A DNA stretch of 64,000 nt from an uncultured Lachnospiraceae bacterium (GTDB taxonomy: Bacteria; Bacillota; Clostridia; Lachnospirales; Lachnospiraceae), in NCBI GenBank assembly GCA_947575805.1, contig CANPOY010000005.1:23711-87710 (forward strand), read 5' to 3'. A program made the translations under genes and the position numbers. The notes under the pieces are model-generated. The model saw nothing but the letters and a program-made list of their open reading frames with translations, had not been told where the DNA came from and searched no databases. Of this stretch, positions 7,778 to 18,070 are shown one piece after another. Each line of letters begins with the position of its first letter. Within the stretch, counting starts at the first letter, position 1.

Positions 7778-8109
7778 ATATATATCCTAAAGGAAAAAAC
7801 TATTATGGCATTATTGTTGCTGAATAGGGATTATTGCAAAAGAACTCCGATGTCACGTATCGGAGTCCCTCTTGACATTTCCCGACAAGCTATAAGGATA
7901 CCAGTGCGGGTGCCGCCAAAGTGTTAGATGAACTAAAATAACTCGAATGTAAACATAAAAAGCTTAGATCCACAGGGAGCGTTGATATTTCCGGAAAATT
8001 ATAGTATTATAAGGAGTGTTGGCTTTGGGAATGTGGAATGGGCAGAGAGGATTCCGTTTTGGGACAGGAAACGGAGGGTGTTGACTTACTGCAGAGGAAT
8101 GGAGGAACT

Positions 8110-9960
8110 ATGGCAGAATATCATGACAGAAACGAAAACCCGCTGCATCGGCAGTTTGGAATCCGGAGCAATACGATATACATCATTAAGAAAATGAAAC
8201 AATACTGCCCGGCGGTAATCCCGATTGTCCTGCTGGGCATTATATGCGGTTCGATCCTCTCCTTTTACTGGGGGATTGTGGGCAAGTATGTGATCGACTT
8301 GGTACAGGCGGAAGGGGATGCCGGGGAGAAAGCGGAATCGCTCCTTAAGCTGATCCTGATTGCCGGGGGTATTGCCGCCGTTTTAACCCTGGGCAACGCT
8401 TTTGCCCAGAACAAGATCTGGCACCGCTTAATTTATGTGAGAATGTATATTATCACGGAACGGGTGGACAAGGCGCTGGGGCTGAATTATCAAAGGCTGG
8501 AGCAGCCGGATGTGCTGGATGTCCATCAGCGGGCCACCGAGGCCACCGGTGGGAACAATAACGGCGTGGAGGGCATGATGCACCTGATGGATACTTTGGG
8601 AAGAAACCTCTGCGTGGTGATTTCCACCTTTGCGGCAGTTACGGTTCTGAATCCGGGTCTGGTGATCTTCCTGATCGTGCTGGGAAGCCTTCAATATCTG
8701 TATTACCGGAAGACTATCCGCACGGATAAGCGGGAGGTATGGGATAAGCTGGCGCCGGTTTGGCGGCAGGTGAATTACATGAGCCGTGTCACCCAGGATT
8801 TTGACTATGCCAAGGACATTCGCCTGTTTGACCTGGCCGGCTTTTTAACGGAAAAGCAGCGTCAGATATTTGCCAGGCGGGAGGAGCGTATAGATTATAA
8901 TAAAGAGCTGTGGTTCCGGCATTCGGTAGTGGTGCAGCTCCTGTACCTGGCGGGCAATGCGGGGATTTATGGAGCGCTGCTTTATGCCGTTTTACAAAAG
9001 GGGCTTTCCGTGGGCGACTTTACCATGTATCTGGCGCTGGCGTTTTCTTTTTCAGGAAGTATGCTGCAGTTCCTGCACCGGTTTGGGGACTATGAGAGGG
9101 CGTCTCTGGAGGTGGATGATTTCAGGACCTTTATGGAGCTGGATATGGAAGAAGAGGAGGATACCGTTCCCGTTCCGAAGGCGGAAGAATATACCATAGA
9201 ATTTCATGACGTGTGTTACCGTTATTTAAAGCAGGAGAAAAATGCCCTGGATCATCTGAGTATGACCCTGCATCCGGGAGAAAAGCTGGCAGTGGTGGGG
9301 TTAAACGGCGCCGGCAAGACGACCATGATTAAGCTCCTGCTCAGGCTGTACGATCCCACGGAAGGATATATTACCTTAAACGGGGTGGACATCCGGAAAT
9401 TCAGGCGGGAAGAGTATTATAGGCTGTTTGCTCCCGTGTTCCAGAATATAGAGGTGCTGGCGTTTCCCATTGCGGAAAATATTTCCATGAAGGCAATGAA
9501 AGACACGGACTGCTCCAGGGCGGAAGCAGCGGCGGAAGAGGCGGGTCTGGGTGACAGAATCGGCACCCTGCCTAAGGGGATCGCCACCGAACTGTTGAAA
9601 GTGGTGGACGATGACGGAGTGGATCTGTCCGGGGGAGAGAGGCAGAAGCTGGCCCTGGCCAGGGCCCTGTATAAATCCGCGCCGGTGGTGGTGCTGGACG
9701 AGCCTACCTCGGCGCTGGATGCCCTGGCGGAGCAGCAGATGTATGAGCGGTTTAATCATATGATCGGAAAGAAGTCGGCGGTTTACATTTCTCACAGGCT
9801 GGCGTCCACCAGGTTCTGCGACCGGGTGGCCATGTTTGCGGAAGGCAGGATGATCGAGTACGGCAGCCATGAGGAGCTGATGGCAAAAGGCGGGGAATAC
9901 GCCCGCATGTTTGAACTGCAGGCACAGTACTACCAGGACGGACAGGAGGCGGAGGTATGA
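8110..9960 (+). CDS. ABC transporter, fused permease/ATP-binding protein (half-transporter 1)
   Basis: TM domain then Walker A GLNGAGKTT, signature LSGGERQKLALARAL, Walker B VVVLDEPTSALD. Start 8110 (ATGGCAGAATAT) follows GGAGGAACT. Confidence 0.95.
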   Translation: MAEYHDRNENPLHRQFGIRSNTIYIIKKMKQYCPAVIPIVLLGIICGSILSFYWGIVGKYVIDLVQAEGDAGEKAESLLKLILIAGGIAAVLTLGNAFAQNKIWHRLIYVRMYIITERVDKALGLNYQRLEQPDVLDVHQRATEATGGNNNGVEGMMHLMDTLGRNLCVVISTFAAVTVLNPGLVIFLIVLGSLQYLYYRKTIRTDKREVWDKLAPVWRQVNYMSRVTQDFDYAKDIRLFDLAGFLTEKQRQIFARREERIDYNKELWFRHSVVVQLLYLAGNAGIYGALLYAVLQKGLSVGDFTMYLALAFSFSGSMLQFLHRFGDYERASLEVDDFRTFMELDMEEEEDTVPVPKAEEYTIEFHDVCYRYLKQEKNALDHLSMTLHPGEKLAVVGLNGAGKTTMIKLLLRLYDPTEGYITLNGVDIRKFRREEYYRLFAPVFQNIEVLAFPIAENISMKAMKDTDCSRAEAAAEEAGLGDRIGTLPKGIATELLKVVDDDGVDLSGGERQKLALARALYKSAPVVVLDEPTSALDALAEQQMYERFNHMIGKKSAVYISHRLASTRFCDRVAMFAEGRMIEYGSHEELMAKGGEYARMFELQAQYYQDGQEAEV

Positions 9961-11720
9961 AAAAGTTAAATTCGGTCATCAGAGTTTTATTTTCCACCGC
10001 CTGGAAGCGCTATCCCCGGTTCTTTCTGCTGGAAGGATTGAAGACGCTGATAGAGACGGCCCGGCCCTTTCTGGGAATTTTTATCACGCCTCTTTTGGTG
10101 GATGAGCTCTGCACCTCCCGTAATCTCCGGACGCTTGCCCTTTATGCCGGGATCCTCGTTGTCGGAGAGAGCATCCTGCAGGTGGTAAATGACAGGCTGA
10201 ACATGATGCTTCAGAAATATCAGGAGCGGCTGGACAATTATTTTACCATGCAGATCAGTCTGCACTCCATGGGGCTGGACTTTCAGCTCACCGAGGACAA
10301 GGCGGCTCTGGACCAGCTGGAAAAGGCTCGTACAGGCATGACCTGGTATTCGGGAGGGGCTTACGGAATCGCGGAGCAGCTCTTTATGTTTTTGGGAAAT
10401 GTCTTCAAAATTGCAGGCTTTGTCTCCATTATTACCATGCACGCACCGTTATTGCTGGCAGTGATACTGGTGCAGGTGGCGCTGAACGGCGTGGCCACCT
10501 CCAGGCAGAATAAGGTGGAGCTGGAGGCATATGGACGCCTTTCCAAAGCAAACCGCCTGTTTGGCTACTTTGGCTGGGGGATCGTGGACTTTCGTTTTGG
10601 AAAGGATATTCGCCTGTATGACGCCCGCAAGATGCTGGTGAATAAATGGAAAGGTTATACAAAGGAGAGTACCGAGGGCTGGAAGTGGCAGGCCGATAAA
10701 ACATATCCCTATTCGATGTTTATGACGGTGACGGGCTTGGTCAGATCTCTGATTACTTATGCTTATACGGGATTGCTTGCCATACGGCAGGTGTTTACTG
10801 TCGGTATTTTTACCCAGATGATTTCCGCGGCAGGGGCGCTGAACGATACTCTGGGCGGGCTGATCTGGAATGTGCAGGAAATGATGAAACGCTGTAATTA
10901 CGCCTATGAATATGTATTGTTCATGGAATATCCGGAGGCGATTCCCAAGGGAACTGTCCATGTGGAAAAAGGGGAGCACCGTCTGGAATTTCAGAATGTG
11001 GGCTTTGCCTATCCGGGCACGGACAGGAAGGTGCTGGACGGCGTGAATATTATCGTCCAGCCGGGAGAGCATCTGTCCATCGTGGGCTTAAACGGCGCGG
11101 GGAAAACCACTTTCATCAAGCTGTTGTGCAGGCTTTACGATCCCACGGAGGGCAGGATCCTCATGGACGGCCGGGACATCCGGGAATATGATTATAAAGA
11201 ATACATGCGGCAGTTTGCCCCGGTATTTCAGGATTTCAAGCTTTTCGGCTTTAGCATCGGGGAAAATATTGCCTTTGAGGATCAGGAACGGGAAAAGCTG
11301 GAACGGCTGTTAAAGCTGGTGGAGCTTGACGGGATGGTGGAGAAGCTGAGCAAGGGAACGGATACCCGGCTGTTTAAGATTTTCGAAGAGGATGGGATAG
11401 AACCCTCCGGCGGGGAGCAGCAGAAACTTGCCATTGCCAGGGCGCTCTATAAGGAAGCACCGGTGATTATTCTGGACGAACCGACGGCGGCTCTGGACCC
11501 CATTGCGGAATATGAGATCTATCGGCAGTTTCATATGCTGGTGGGCGGGAAAACGGCCTTTTATATCTCCCACAGGCTGTCCAGCTGTCGTTTCTGCGAC
11601 CGGATCGCGGTATTTGAGGACGGTAAAATCGCGGAATACGGAAGTCATGAGGAGCTGGCAGGCATACCCGGCGGAATTTATGCGAAAATGTTTGATGCCC
11701 AGGCCCAGTATTATAAATAG
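9957..11720 (+). CDS. ABC transporter, fused permease/ATP-binding protein (half-transporter 2)
   Basis: ATGA overlap with half 1. Walker A GLNGAGKTT, signature PSGGEQQKLAIARAL, Walker B VIILDEPTAALD. Confidence 0.95.
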   Translation: MKKLNSVIRVLFSTAWKRYPRFFLLEGLKTLIETARPFLGIFITPLLVDELCTSRNLRTLALYAGILVVGESILQVVNDRLNMMLQKYQERLDNYFTMQISLHSMGLDFQLTEDKAALDQLEKARTGMTWYSGGAYGIAEQLFMFLGNVFKIAGFVSIITMHAPLLLAVILVQVALNGVATSRQNKVELEAYGRLSKANRLFGYFGWGIVDFRFGKDIRLYDARKMLVNKWKGYTKESTEGWKWQADKTYPYSMFMTVTGLVRSLITYAYTGLLAIRQVFTVGIFTQMISAAGALNDTLGGLIWNVQEMMKRCNYAYEYVLFMEYPEAIPKGTVHVEKGEHRLEFQNVGFAYPGTDRKVLDGVNIIVQPGEHLSIVGLNGAGKTTFIKLLCRLYDPTEGRILMDGRDIREYDYKEYMRQFAPVFQDFKLFGFSIGENIAFEDQEREKLERLLKLVELDGMVEKLSKGTDTRLFKIFEEDGIEPSGGEQQKLAIARALYKEAPVIILDEPTAALDPIAEYEIYRQFHMLVGGKTAFYISHRLSSCRFCDRIAVFEDGKIAEYGSHEELAGIPGGIYAKMFDAQAQYYK

Positions 11721-11821
11721 CTAGAAAATCCATTGCAAATCAGCTGGGACTATGGTACACTTAAAGGCAGGGTTATGACAAAAAAATAACAATCAATATT
11801 ATATCATTGGAGGGAAAAAAC

Positions 11822-13006
11822 ATGGCAAAGAAAGTAGTATTAGCCGGCGCATGCCGTACCGCCATCGGTACCATGGGAGGCACACTGAGCACGACCCCCG
11901 CCGCTGAGCTGGGCGCGATCGTTATTAAGGAGGCGCTGAACAGGGCGGGTGTGAAGCCGGAAGCGGTTGATCAGGTTTACATGGGCTGCGTGATTCAGGC
12001 GGCACAGGGCCAGAATGTAGCCCGTCAGGCATCCATCAAGGCAGGACTTCCCATTGAGGTGCCTGCAGTCACCATGAACGTGGTGTGCGGCTCGGGATTA
12101 AACTGTGTAAATCAGGCGGCGCAGATGATTATGGCAGGCGATGCGGATATCGTAGTGGCAGGCGGTATGGAAAACATGTCCATGGCTCCTTATGCGATTC
12201 CTCAGGGCCGTTACGGCTACAGAATGAACAACGGCACCCTGGTGGATACCATGATTAAGGATGCCCTTTGGGACGCATTCAATGATTATCATATGATTAT
12301 GACGGCTGACAATATCTGCCGTGAGTGGGGACTGACCCGTGAAGAGTTGGATGAGTTTGCTTTGAAGAGCCAGCAGAAGGCAGAGGCTGCACAGAAATCC
12401 GGCGCCTTTGACAATGAGATCGTTCCCGTTATGATAAAGAAAAAGAAGGAGACCATCGAGTTCAAGGTAGACGAGGGACCCCGTGCAGGATCCACTATTG
12501 AAGGGCTGCAGAAGCTTCGTCCCATCAATCCCGACGGTTTTGTTACCGCAGGCAACGCTTCCGGTATTAACGACGGCGCTGCGGCAATTGTGGTTATGAG
12601 CGAGGAAAAGGCGAAGGAGTTGGGTGTTAAGCCTATGGCTACCTTTGTTGCAGGCGCTCTGGCAGGTGTCCGTCCCGAGGTTATGGGGATCGGACCCGTT
12701 GCGTCCACCAAAAAGGTGTTGGCAAAGACCGGCATGAAGATTGAGGACTTTGACATTATCGAGGCAAACGAGGCCTTTGCGGCACAGTCCGTAGCAGTAG
12801 GAAAAGAGCTGGGTATTGATGTAGACAAGCAGCTGAATCCCAACGGCGGCGCGATTGCCCTGGGTCATCCTGTAGGAGCTTCCGGATGTCGTATTCTGGT
12901 GACTCTGCTCCATGAGATGCAGGCCAAGGGAGCAAAGACCGGCCTGGCAACTCTGTGTATCGGCGGCGGCATGGGCTGCTCCACTATCGTAAAGATCGAG
13001 GACTAA
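11822..13006 (+). CDS. thlA: Acetyl-CoA C-acetyltransferase (thiolase)
   Basis: [62 protein letters not shown]. Confidence 0.97.
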   Translation: MAKKVVLAGACRTAIGTMGGTLSTTPAAELGAIVIKEALNRAGVKPEAVDQVYMGCVIQAAQGQNVARQASIKAGLPIEVPAVTMNVVCGSGLNCVNQAAQMIMAGDADIVVAGGMENMSMAPYAIPQGRYGYRMNNGTLVDTMIKDALWDAFNDYHMIMTADNICREWGLTREELDEFALKSQQKAEAAQKSGAFDNEIVPVMIKKKKETIEFKVDEGPRAGSTIEGLQKLRPINPDGFVTAGNASGINDGAAAIVVMSEEKAKELGVKPMATFVAGALAGVRPEVMGIGPVASTKKVLAKTGMKIEDFDIIEANEAFAAQSVAVGKELGIDVDKQLNPNGGAIALGHPVGASGCRILVTLLHEMQAKGAKTGLATLCIGGGMGCSTIVKIED

Positions 13007-13039
13007 AAGCAAAGACAGTTAAATGCAAATATGGTGCCA

Positions 13040-13099
13040 GGGAGAGGGAATCCGCCTCCGGGAGTGGGAATCCATCTCCGGGAGTGGGAATCCACCTCC
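13040..13099 (+). repeat. Three tandem 20-bp imperfect palindromes
   Basis: Units 13040-13059, 13060-13079 and 13080-13099 follow GGGAG(A/T)GGGAATCC(G/A)(C/T)CTCC. Confidence 0.9.
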
Positions 13100-13123
13100 C
13101 TGGGCGGCGGAATGTGAGGAAAT

Positions 13124-13948
13124 ATGGAATATATATTATATGAACAAAAGGGTTATATCGCTACCATCACCATCAACCGGGAGAAGGCGCTGAACGCGCT
13201 GAATTCCCAGGTGCTGGATGAGCTGAATGAGGTGCTGGACGGAGTGGACGTAAATGAAGTACGCTGTCTGATCCTTACCGGTGCAGGACAGAAATCCTTT
13301 GTGGCGGGTGCAGATATAGGAGAGATGAGCACGCTGACCAAGGAAGAGGGTGAGGCCTTCGGAAAGAAAGGGAATGACGTGTTCCGCAGGCTGGAGACCT
13401 TTCCCATTCCCGTGATTGCGGCTGTGAACGGCTTTGCCCTGGGCGGGGGCTGTGAGATTTCCATGAGCTGCGACATCAGGCTTTGTTCTGACAATGCCGT
13501 ATTCGGCCAGCCCGAAGTGGGCCTTGGGATTACCCCCGGCTTTGGCGGCACCCAGCGTCTGGCCCGTCTGGTAGGTGCAGGCATGGCAAAGCAGATGATC
13601 TATACCGCACGCAATATTAAGGCGGCGGAGGCTTTCAGGATCGGCCTGGTAAACGAGGTGTTCTCCGCAGAGACAGATGCCGAGGGAAATGTGGTAAAGA
13701 CGGCGCAGGAGGTCCTGATGGCGGCAGCGGAAAAAATGGCATCCACCATCGCAAAGAATGCGCCCATTGCGGTTCGTAACTGCAAGAAGGCCATTAACGA
13801 AGGTCTGGATGAGGCTATGGACGAGGCGCTGGTGATAGAGGAGAAGCTTTTCGGAGCCTGTTTTGAGACGGAAGATCAGAAGTACGGCATGGCATTCTTC
13901 CTTGACAAGAACAAGGAGAAGGTAAAGGAACCGTTTAAGAATGCGTAG
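13124..13948 (+). CDS. crt: Enoyl-CoA hydratase / 3-hydroxybutyryl-CoA dehydratase (crotonase)
   Basis: Crotonase motifs GAGQKSFVAGADIGEM and NGFALGGGCEISMSCDIRL; located between thl and hbd. Confidence 0.96.
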   Translation: MEYILYEQKGYIATITINREKALNALNSQVLDELNEVLDGVDVNEVRCLILTGAGQKSFVAGADIGEMSTLTKEEGEAFGKKGNDVFRRLETFPIPVIAAVNGFALGGGCEISMSCDIRLCSDNAVFGQPEVGLGITPGFGGTQRLARLVGAGMAKQMIYTARNIKAAEAFRIGLVNEVFSAETDAEGNVVKTAQEVLMAAAEKMASTIAKNAPIAVRNCKKAINEGLDEAMDEALVIEEKLFGACFETEDQKYGMAFFLDKNKEKVKEPFKNA

Positions 13949-14024
13949 TTCCGACAAATTTGTGAATTAATGATCGGTTCCGCAACGGAACCGATGTCAT
14001 ACAACATATAAGGAGGATTCAATC

Positions 14025-14864
14025 ATGAAGGTAGGTATTATCGGTGCAGGTACTATGGGAGCCGGCATTGCACAGGCATTTGCCATGACGGACGGCTATG
14101 AGGTCTGCCTCTGCGACATAAAGCAGGAGTTCGCTGACGGCGGCAAGGCCAAGATTCAGAAGAACATTAATTTTCTGGTAGGCAAGGAGAAGATCAGCGC
14201 GGAAAAGGGCGAAGAGATCATGAAGAAGATCGCCACCGGCTTAAAGGACATTTGCACGGACTGTGATCTTGTGATTGAGGTATGCCCTGAAAATATGGCG
14301 ATCAAGAAGCAGACCTTTACGGAGCTGCAGCAGATCGTGAAGAAGGACTGCATATTTGCGTCCAATACATCCTCCCTTTCCATCACCGAGATGGGCAACG
14401 GCCTGGATCGTCCTCTGATCGGCATGCACTTCTTCAACCCTGCTGACAGGATGAAGCTGGTGGAGGTGATTGCAGGTGCCAATACTCCCGCAGATCTGGT
14501 TGAGAAGATCAAAGGCATTGCCGCAGAGATCGGCAAGACTCCCGTGGAGGTAAAAGAGGCAGCAGGCTTTGTGGTAAACAGAATTCTGATCCCCATGATC
14601 AACGAGGCTGTTAATGTATATGCTGCAGGCGTTGCGTCTGTGGAAGATATTGATGTGGCTATGCAGCTGGGTGCAAATCATCCTATGGGACCTCTCGCTC
14701 TGGGTGACTATATCGGCCTGGACATCGTGCTGGCTATTATGGAGGTTATCTATGCCGAGACCGGCGAATCCAAGTATGCTCCTTCTCCGCTCCTGAGGAA
14801 GATGGTTCGTGCGGGCAAGCTGGGCAAGAAGACCGGCGAGGGCTTCTACAATTATGCTAAGTAA
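14025..14864 (+). CDS. hbd: 3-hydroxybutyryl-CoA dehydrogenase
   Basis: GIIGAGTMGAGIAQAFA Rossmann motif, IGMHFFNPADRMKLVEVI, GFVVNRILIPMINEAV. Confidence 0.97.
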   Translation: MKVGIIGAGTMGAGIAQAFAMTDGYEVCLCDIKQEFADGGKAKIQKNINFLVGKEKISAEKGEEIMKKIATGLKDICTDCDLVIEVCPENMAIKKQTFTELQQIVKKDCIFASNTSSLSITEMGNGLDRPLIGMHFFNPADRMKLVEVIAGANTPADLVEKIKGIAAEIGKTPVEVKEAAGFVVNRILIPMINEAVNVYAAGVASVEDIDVAMQLGANHPMGPLALGDYIGLDIVLAIMEVIYAETGESKYAPSPLLRKMVRAGKLGKKTGEGFYNYAK

Positions 14865-14948
14865 GCGGATTATGACTGTGGCGGCTTCCTGGGCCGGTAT
14901 CCCGGGAAGCTGTATTTCAAATAATTAATAGATGGAGGATTAATCATC

Positions 14949-16115
14949 ATGGATTTTACATTATCCAAGGAACATGAGATGGCGAGACAGCTGTTCAGTG
15001 ACTTTGCCGAGAACGAGGTAAAGCCTCTGGCGCAGGAAGTTGACGAGGAAGAGCGCTTTCCCAGGGAGACTGTGGAAAAAATGGCAAAGTACGGCTTCCT
15101 GGGCATTCCCGTTCCCAAGGAGTACGGTGGGCAGGGCTGTGACATTCTGACCTATGTTATGTGTGTGGAGGAGCTGTCCAAGGTCTGCGGTACCACAGGA
15201 GTTATCGTTTCCGCACATACTTCCCTCTGTATTGACCCTATCCTGACTTACGGAACGGAAGAGCAGAAGCAGAAATATCTTCCCGATCTGGCAAGCGGCC
15301 GCAAGATCGGCGCTTTCGGCCTGACCGAGCCCGGTGCGGGTACTGACGCCCAGGGGCAGCAGACCAAGGCTGTACTGGATGGGGACGAGTGGGTGTTAAA
15401 CGGTTCCAAATGCTTTATTACCAACGGTAAGGAAGCTGACGTATACATTGTGATCGCGGTAACAGGCATTGTAGAGAAGAGAGGCAAGAAGCTGAAGGAG
15501 ATTTCAGCCTTTATTGTTGACAAGGGTACGCCCGGCTTCACCTTTGGTACGAAGGAGAAAAAGATGGGTATCCGCGGTTCTTCTACTTATGAGCTTATTT
15601 TTACGGACTGCCGTATTCCCAAGGATAATCTGCTGGGACAGAAGGGCAAGGGCTTTAATATTGCCATGCACACCCTGGACGGCGGACGTATCGGCATTGC
15701 CGCACAGGCACTGGGCCTTGCCGAGGGCGCTCTGGAGCGGACCATTGCTTACACCCAGGAGAGAAAGCAGTTCGGCAAGTCCATCAGTGGCTTCCAGAAT
15801 ACCCAGTTCCAGCTGGCTGACATGGCGACGAAGGTGGAGGCTGCCAAGATGCTGGTATACAAGGCTGCGCTGAAGAAGGACGAATACAGGAGCAATCCCA
15901 AGATTTCCTACTCTGTGGAAGCGGCTCAGGCTAAGCTTTATGCGGCGGAGGTTGCAATGGAGGTTACCACCAAGGCGGTTCAGCTGCACGGCGGTTACGG
16001 CTATATCAGAGAGTACGACGTGGAGCGTATGATGCGGGATGCAAAGATCACCGAGATCTACGAAGGCACCTCCGAGGTCCAGAGAATGGTCATTTCTGCG
16101 AATCTGCTTAAGTAA
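14949..16115 (+). CDS. bcd: Butyryl-CoA dehydrogenase (acyl-CoA dehydrogenase)
   Basis: Acyl-CoA dehydrogenase motifs AFGLTEPGAGTDA, YTQERKQFGKSISGFQNTQF, YGYIREYDVERMMRDAKITEIYEGTSEVQRMVI; followed by etfBA. Confidence 0.96.
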   Translation: MDFTLSKEHEMARQLFSDFAENEVKPLAQEVDEEERFPRETVEKMAKYGFLGIPVPKEYGGQGCDILTYVMCVEELSKVCGTTGVIVSAHTSLCIDPILTYGTEEQKQKYLPDLASGRKIGAFGLTEPGAGTDAQGQQTKAVLDGDEWVLNGSKCFITNGKEADVYIVIAVTGIVEKRGKKLKEISAFIVDKGTPGFTFGTKEKKMGIRGSSTYELIFTDCRIPKDNLLGQKGKGFNIAMHTLDGGRIGIAAQALGLAEGALERTIAYTQERKQFGKSISGFQNTQFQLADMATKVEAAKMLVYKAALKKDEYRSNPKISYSVEAAQAKLYAAEVAMEVTTKAVQLHGGYGYIREYDVERMMRDAKITEIYEGTSEVQRMVISANLLK

Positions 16116-16118
16116 GGC

Positions 16119-16152
16119 GGGACTCCGGAAGCCGAAGGCTTTCAGAGTTCCC
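16119..16152 (+). other. Intercistronic bcd-etfB hairpin
   Basis: GGGACTCCGGAAGCC-GAA-GGCTTTCAGAGTTCCC, near-complementary arms with a 3-nt loop and no T-tract. Confidence 0.6.
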
Positions 16153-16207
16153 GTGAGGGATTGCGCGATATATAGAAGTCAAAAATATAGAGTAAGGAGA
16201 AAATACA

Positions 16208-16993
16208 ATGAAAATTGTTGTTTGTATTAAGCAGGTGCCCGATACAAAAGGCGGCGTTAAATTCAATCCTGACGGAACACTGGACAGAGGCGCAATGCTG
16301 GCGATCATGAATCCTGACGACAAGGCGGGCCTGGAGGCGGCGCTGAGACTGAAGGATCAGTACGGCGCAGAGGTTACCGTGCTGACCATGGGTCTTCCCA
16401 AGGCAAAGGACGTACTTCTGGAGGCTTTGGCTATGGGAGCCGACAACGCTGTTCTGGTAACGGACAGAGTTCTGGGCGGCGCAGATACTTGGGCGACTTC
16501 CACTACCATTGCAGGCGCACTGAGAAATATGGAATATGATTTGATTATCACCGGCCGTCAGGCTATCGACGGCGACACGGCTCAGGTTGGGCCTCAGATT
16601 GCCGAGCATCTGCAGATTCCTGTTATTTCCTATGCACAGGACATCAAGGTTGACGGCGACACGGTTACCGTTCAGAGACAGTATGACGACAGGTACCATG
16701 TGGTTGAGACCAAAATGCCCTGCCTGATTACGGCGCTTTCCGAGTTGAACGCGCCCCGTTACATGACCCCCGGCGGAATTTTTGACGCCTGCAAGGCAGA
16801 GGTTACAACCTGGGGCAGAGCTGATCTGAAGGATGTGGACGACGGAAACCTTGGTCTGGCGGGCTCTCCTACCAAGATTGCAAAGGCGTCCGACAAGGTT
16901 CGCAAGGGCGCGGGCGAGAAGATTGTTCCCGATTCACCCGAAGATGCAGTCAGCTATATTGTGGGCAAATTCAAAGAGAAGCACATTATCTAA
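16208..16993 (+). CDS. etfB: Electron transfer flavoprotein beta subunit
   Basis: MKIVVCIKQVPDTKGGVKFNPDGTLDR and LIITGRQAIDGDTAQVGPQIAEHL. Confidence 0.97.
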   Translation: MKIVVCIKQVPDTKGGVKFNPDGTLDRGAMLAIMNPDDKAGLEAALRLKDQYGAEVTVLTMGLPKAKDVLLEALAMGADNAVLVTDRVLGGADTWATSTTIAGALRNMEYDLIITGRQAIDGDTAQVGPQIAEHLQIPVISYAQDIKVDGDTVTVQRQYDDRYHVVETKMPCLITALSELNAPRYMTPGGIFDACKAEVTTWGRADLKDVDDGNLGLAGSPTKIAKASDKVRKGAGEKIVPDSPEDAVSYIVGKFKEKHII

Positions 16994-17008
16994 TATAGGA
17001 GGCAAACC

Positions 17009-18070
17009 ATGGTAACCAAGAATATTGAAGAATACAAGGGCGTATTTGTGTTCGCCCAGCAGGTGGACAACGAAATCAGCGGGATTGCATATGAGCTGCT
17101 TGGAAAAGGGAAAGAGCTGGCAGAAAAGCTTTCTACAGAAGTTACGGCAGTTCTGATCGGCTATCAGGTCAAGGCACTGGCTGACAAGCTGGCAGAATAC
17201 GGCGCAGATAAGGTAATCCTGATAGATGATCCTGAGCTGGAGGTTTACAGGACGGAGCCTTATGCCCATGCGCTGGCTTCCGCCATTAATCAGTATAAGC
17301 CTGAGATTGTTCTGGTGGGCGCGACCGCTATCGGCAGGGACTTGGGCCCCACTGTTTCCGCAAGGGTGGCAACCGGTCTGACCGCAGACTGTACCGTGCT
17401 GGAGATCGGCGATTTCCCGCTGGAGCCCAGGCCCGGAATTGAGCAGAAGCACAATCAGCTGCTGATGACTCGTCCCGCTTTCGGCGGTAATACCATTGCA
17501 ACCATCGCCTGCCCGGACAACCGCCCCCAGATGGCAACCGTCCGTCCCGGCGTTATGCAGAAGCTTCAGCCTGTGGCAGGTGCAAAGGCTGTGGTAGAGG
17601 AATATAATCCCGGCTTTACGCCCAACAACAGATATGTCACCATCAAGGAAGTGGTGAAGGCTGTTTCCGATACGGTTGACATTATGGACGCTAAGGTACT
17701 CGTGTCCGGCGGACGTGGTGTGGGCAGCCCGGATAATTTCAAGATCCTGGAGGAGCTTGCCGAGGTGATGGGCGGTACCGTTTCCTGCTCCCGTGCAGTA
17801 GTGGATTCCGGCTGGAAACCTAAGGATCTGCAGGTGGGCCAGACCGGCAAGACCGTTCGTCCCCAGATCTACTTTGCCATCGGCATCTCCGGAGCCATCC
17901 AGCACGTTGCCGGCATGGAAGAGTCCGATCTCATTGTGGCGATCAATAAGGACGAGAGTGCTCCCATCTTTGACGTGGCTGATTACGGTATCGTGGGCGA
18001 CCTGAACAAGATCGTGCCCCAGCTTACCGCAGCCCTGAAGAGTGAGAAGGCAGCAAAAAACAACAACTGA
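17009..18070 (+). CDS. etfA: Electron transfer flavoprotein alpha subunit
   Basis: C-terminal FAD motif VVDSGWKPKDLQVGQTGKTVRPQIYFAIGISGAIQHVAGMEESDLIVAINKDE. Confidence 0.97.
   Translation: MVTKNIEEYKGVFVFAQQVDNEISGIAYELLGKGKELAEKLSTEVTAVLIGYQVKALADKLAEYGADKVILIDDPELEVYRTEPYAHALASAINQYKPEIVLVGATAIGRDLGPTVSARVATGLTADCTVLEIGDFPLEPRPGIEQKHNQLLMTRPAFGGNTIATIACPDNRPQMATVRPGVMQKLQPVAGAKAVVEEYNPGFTPNNRYVTIKEVVKAVSDTVDIMDAKVLVSGGRGVGSPDNFKILEELAEVMGGTVSCSRAVVDSGWKPKDLQVGQTGKTVRPQIYFAIGISGAIQHVAGMEESDLIVAINKDESAPIFDVADYGIVGDLNKIVPQLTAALKSEKAAKNNN

Noticed and set aside
8110-11720. Lantibiotic or bacteriocin export locus
   Set aside because: The two half-transporters have no N-terminal C39 peptidase domain and no precursor-peptide or maturation gene was found next to them.
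12098-13012. 304-aa minus-strand ORF opposite thlA (and similar long antisense ORFs at 13136-13957, 16934-18154, 20160-21305, 35966-37450 and 40093-41316)
   Set aside because: Each lies antisense to a clearly conserved gene; long antisense frames are expected from codon usage in GC-rich coding sequence, and compositions (His/Gln/Arg/Cys-rich) look non-coding.
13040-13099. CRISPR array
   Set aside because: Units are directly adjacent with no spacers and there are no cas genes in the window.
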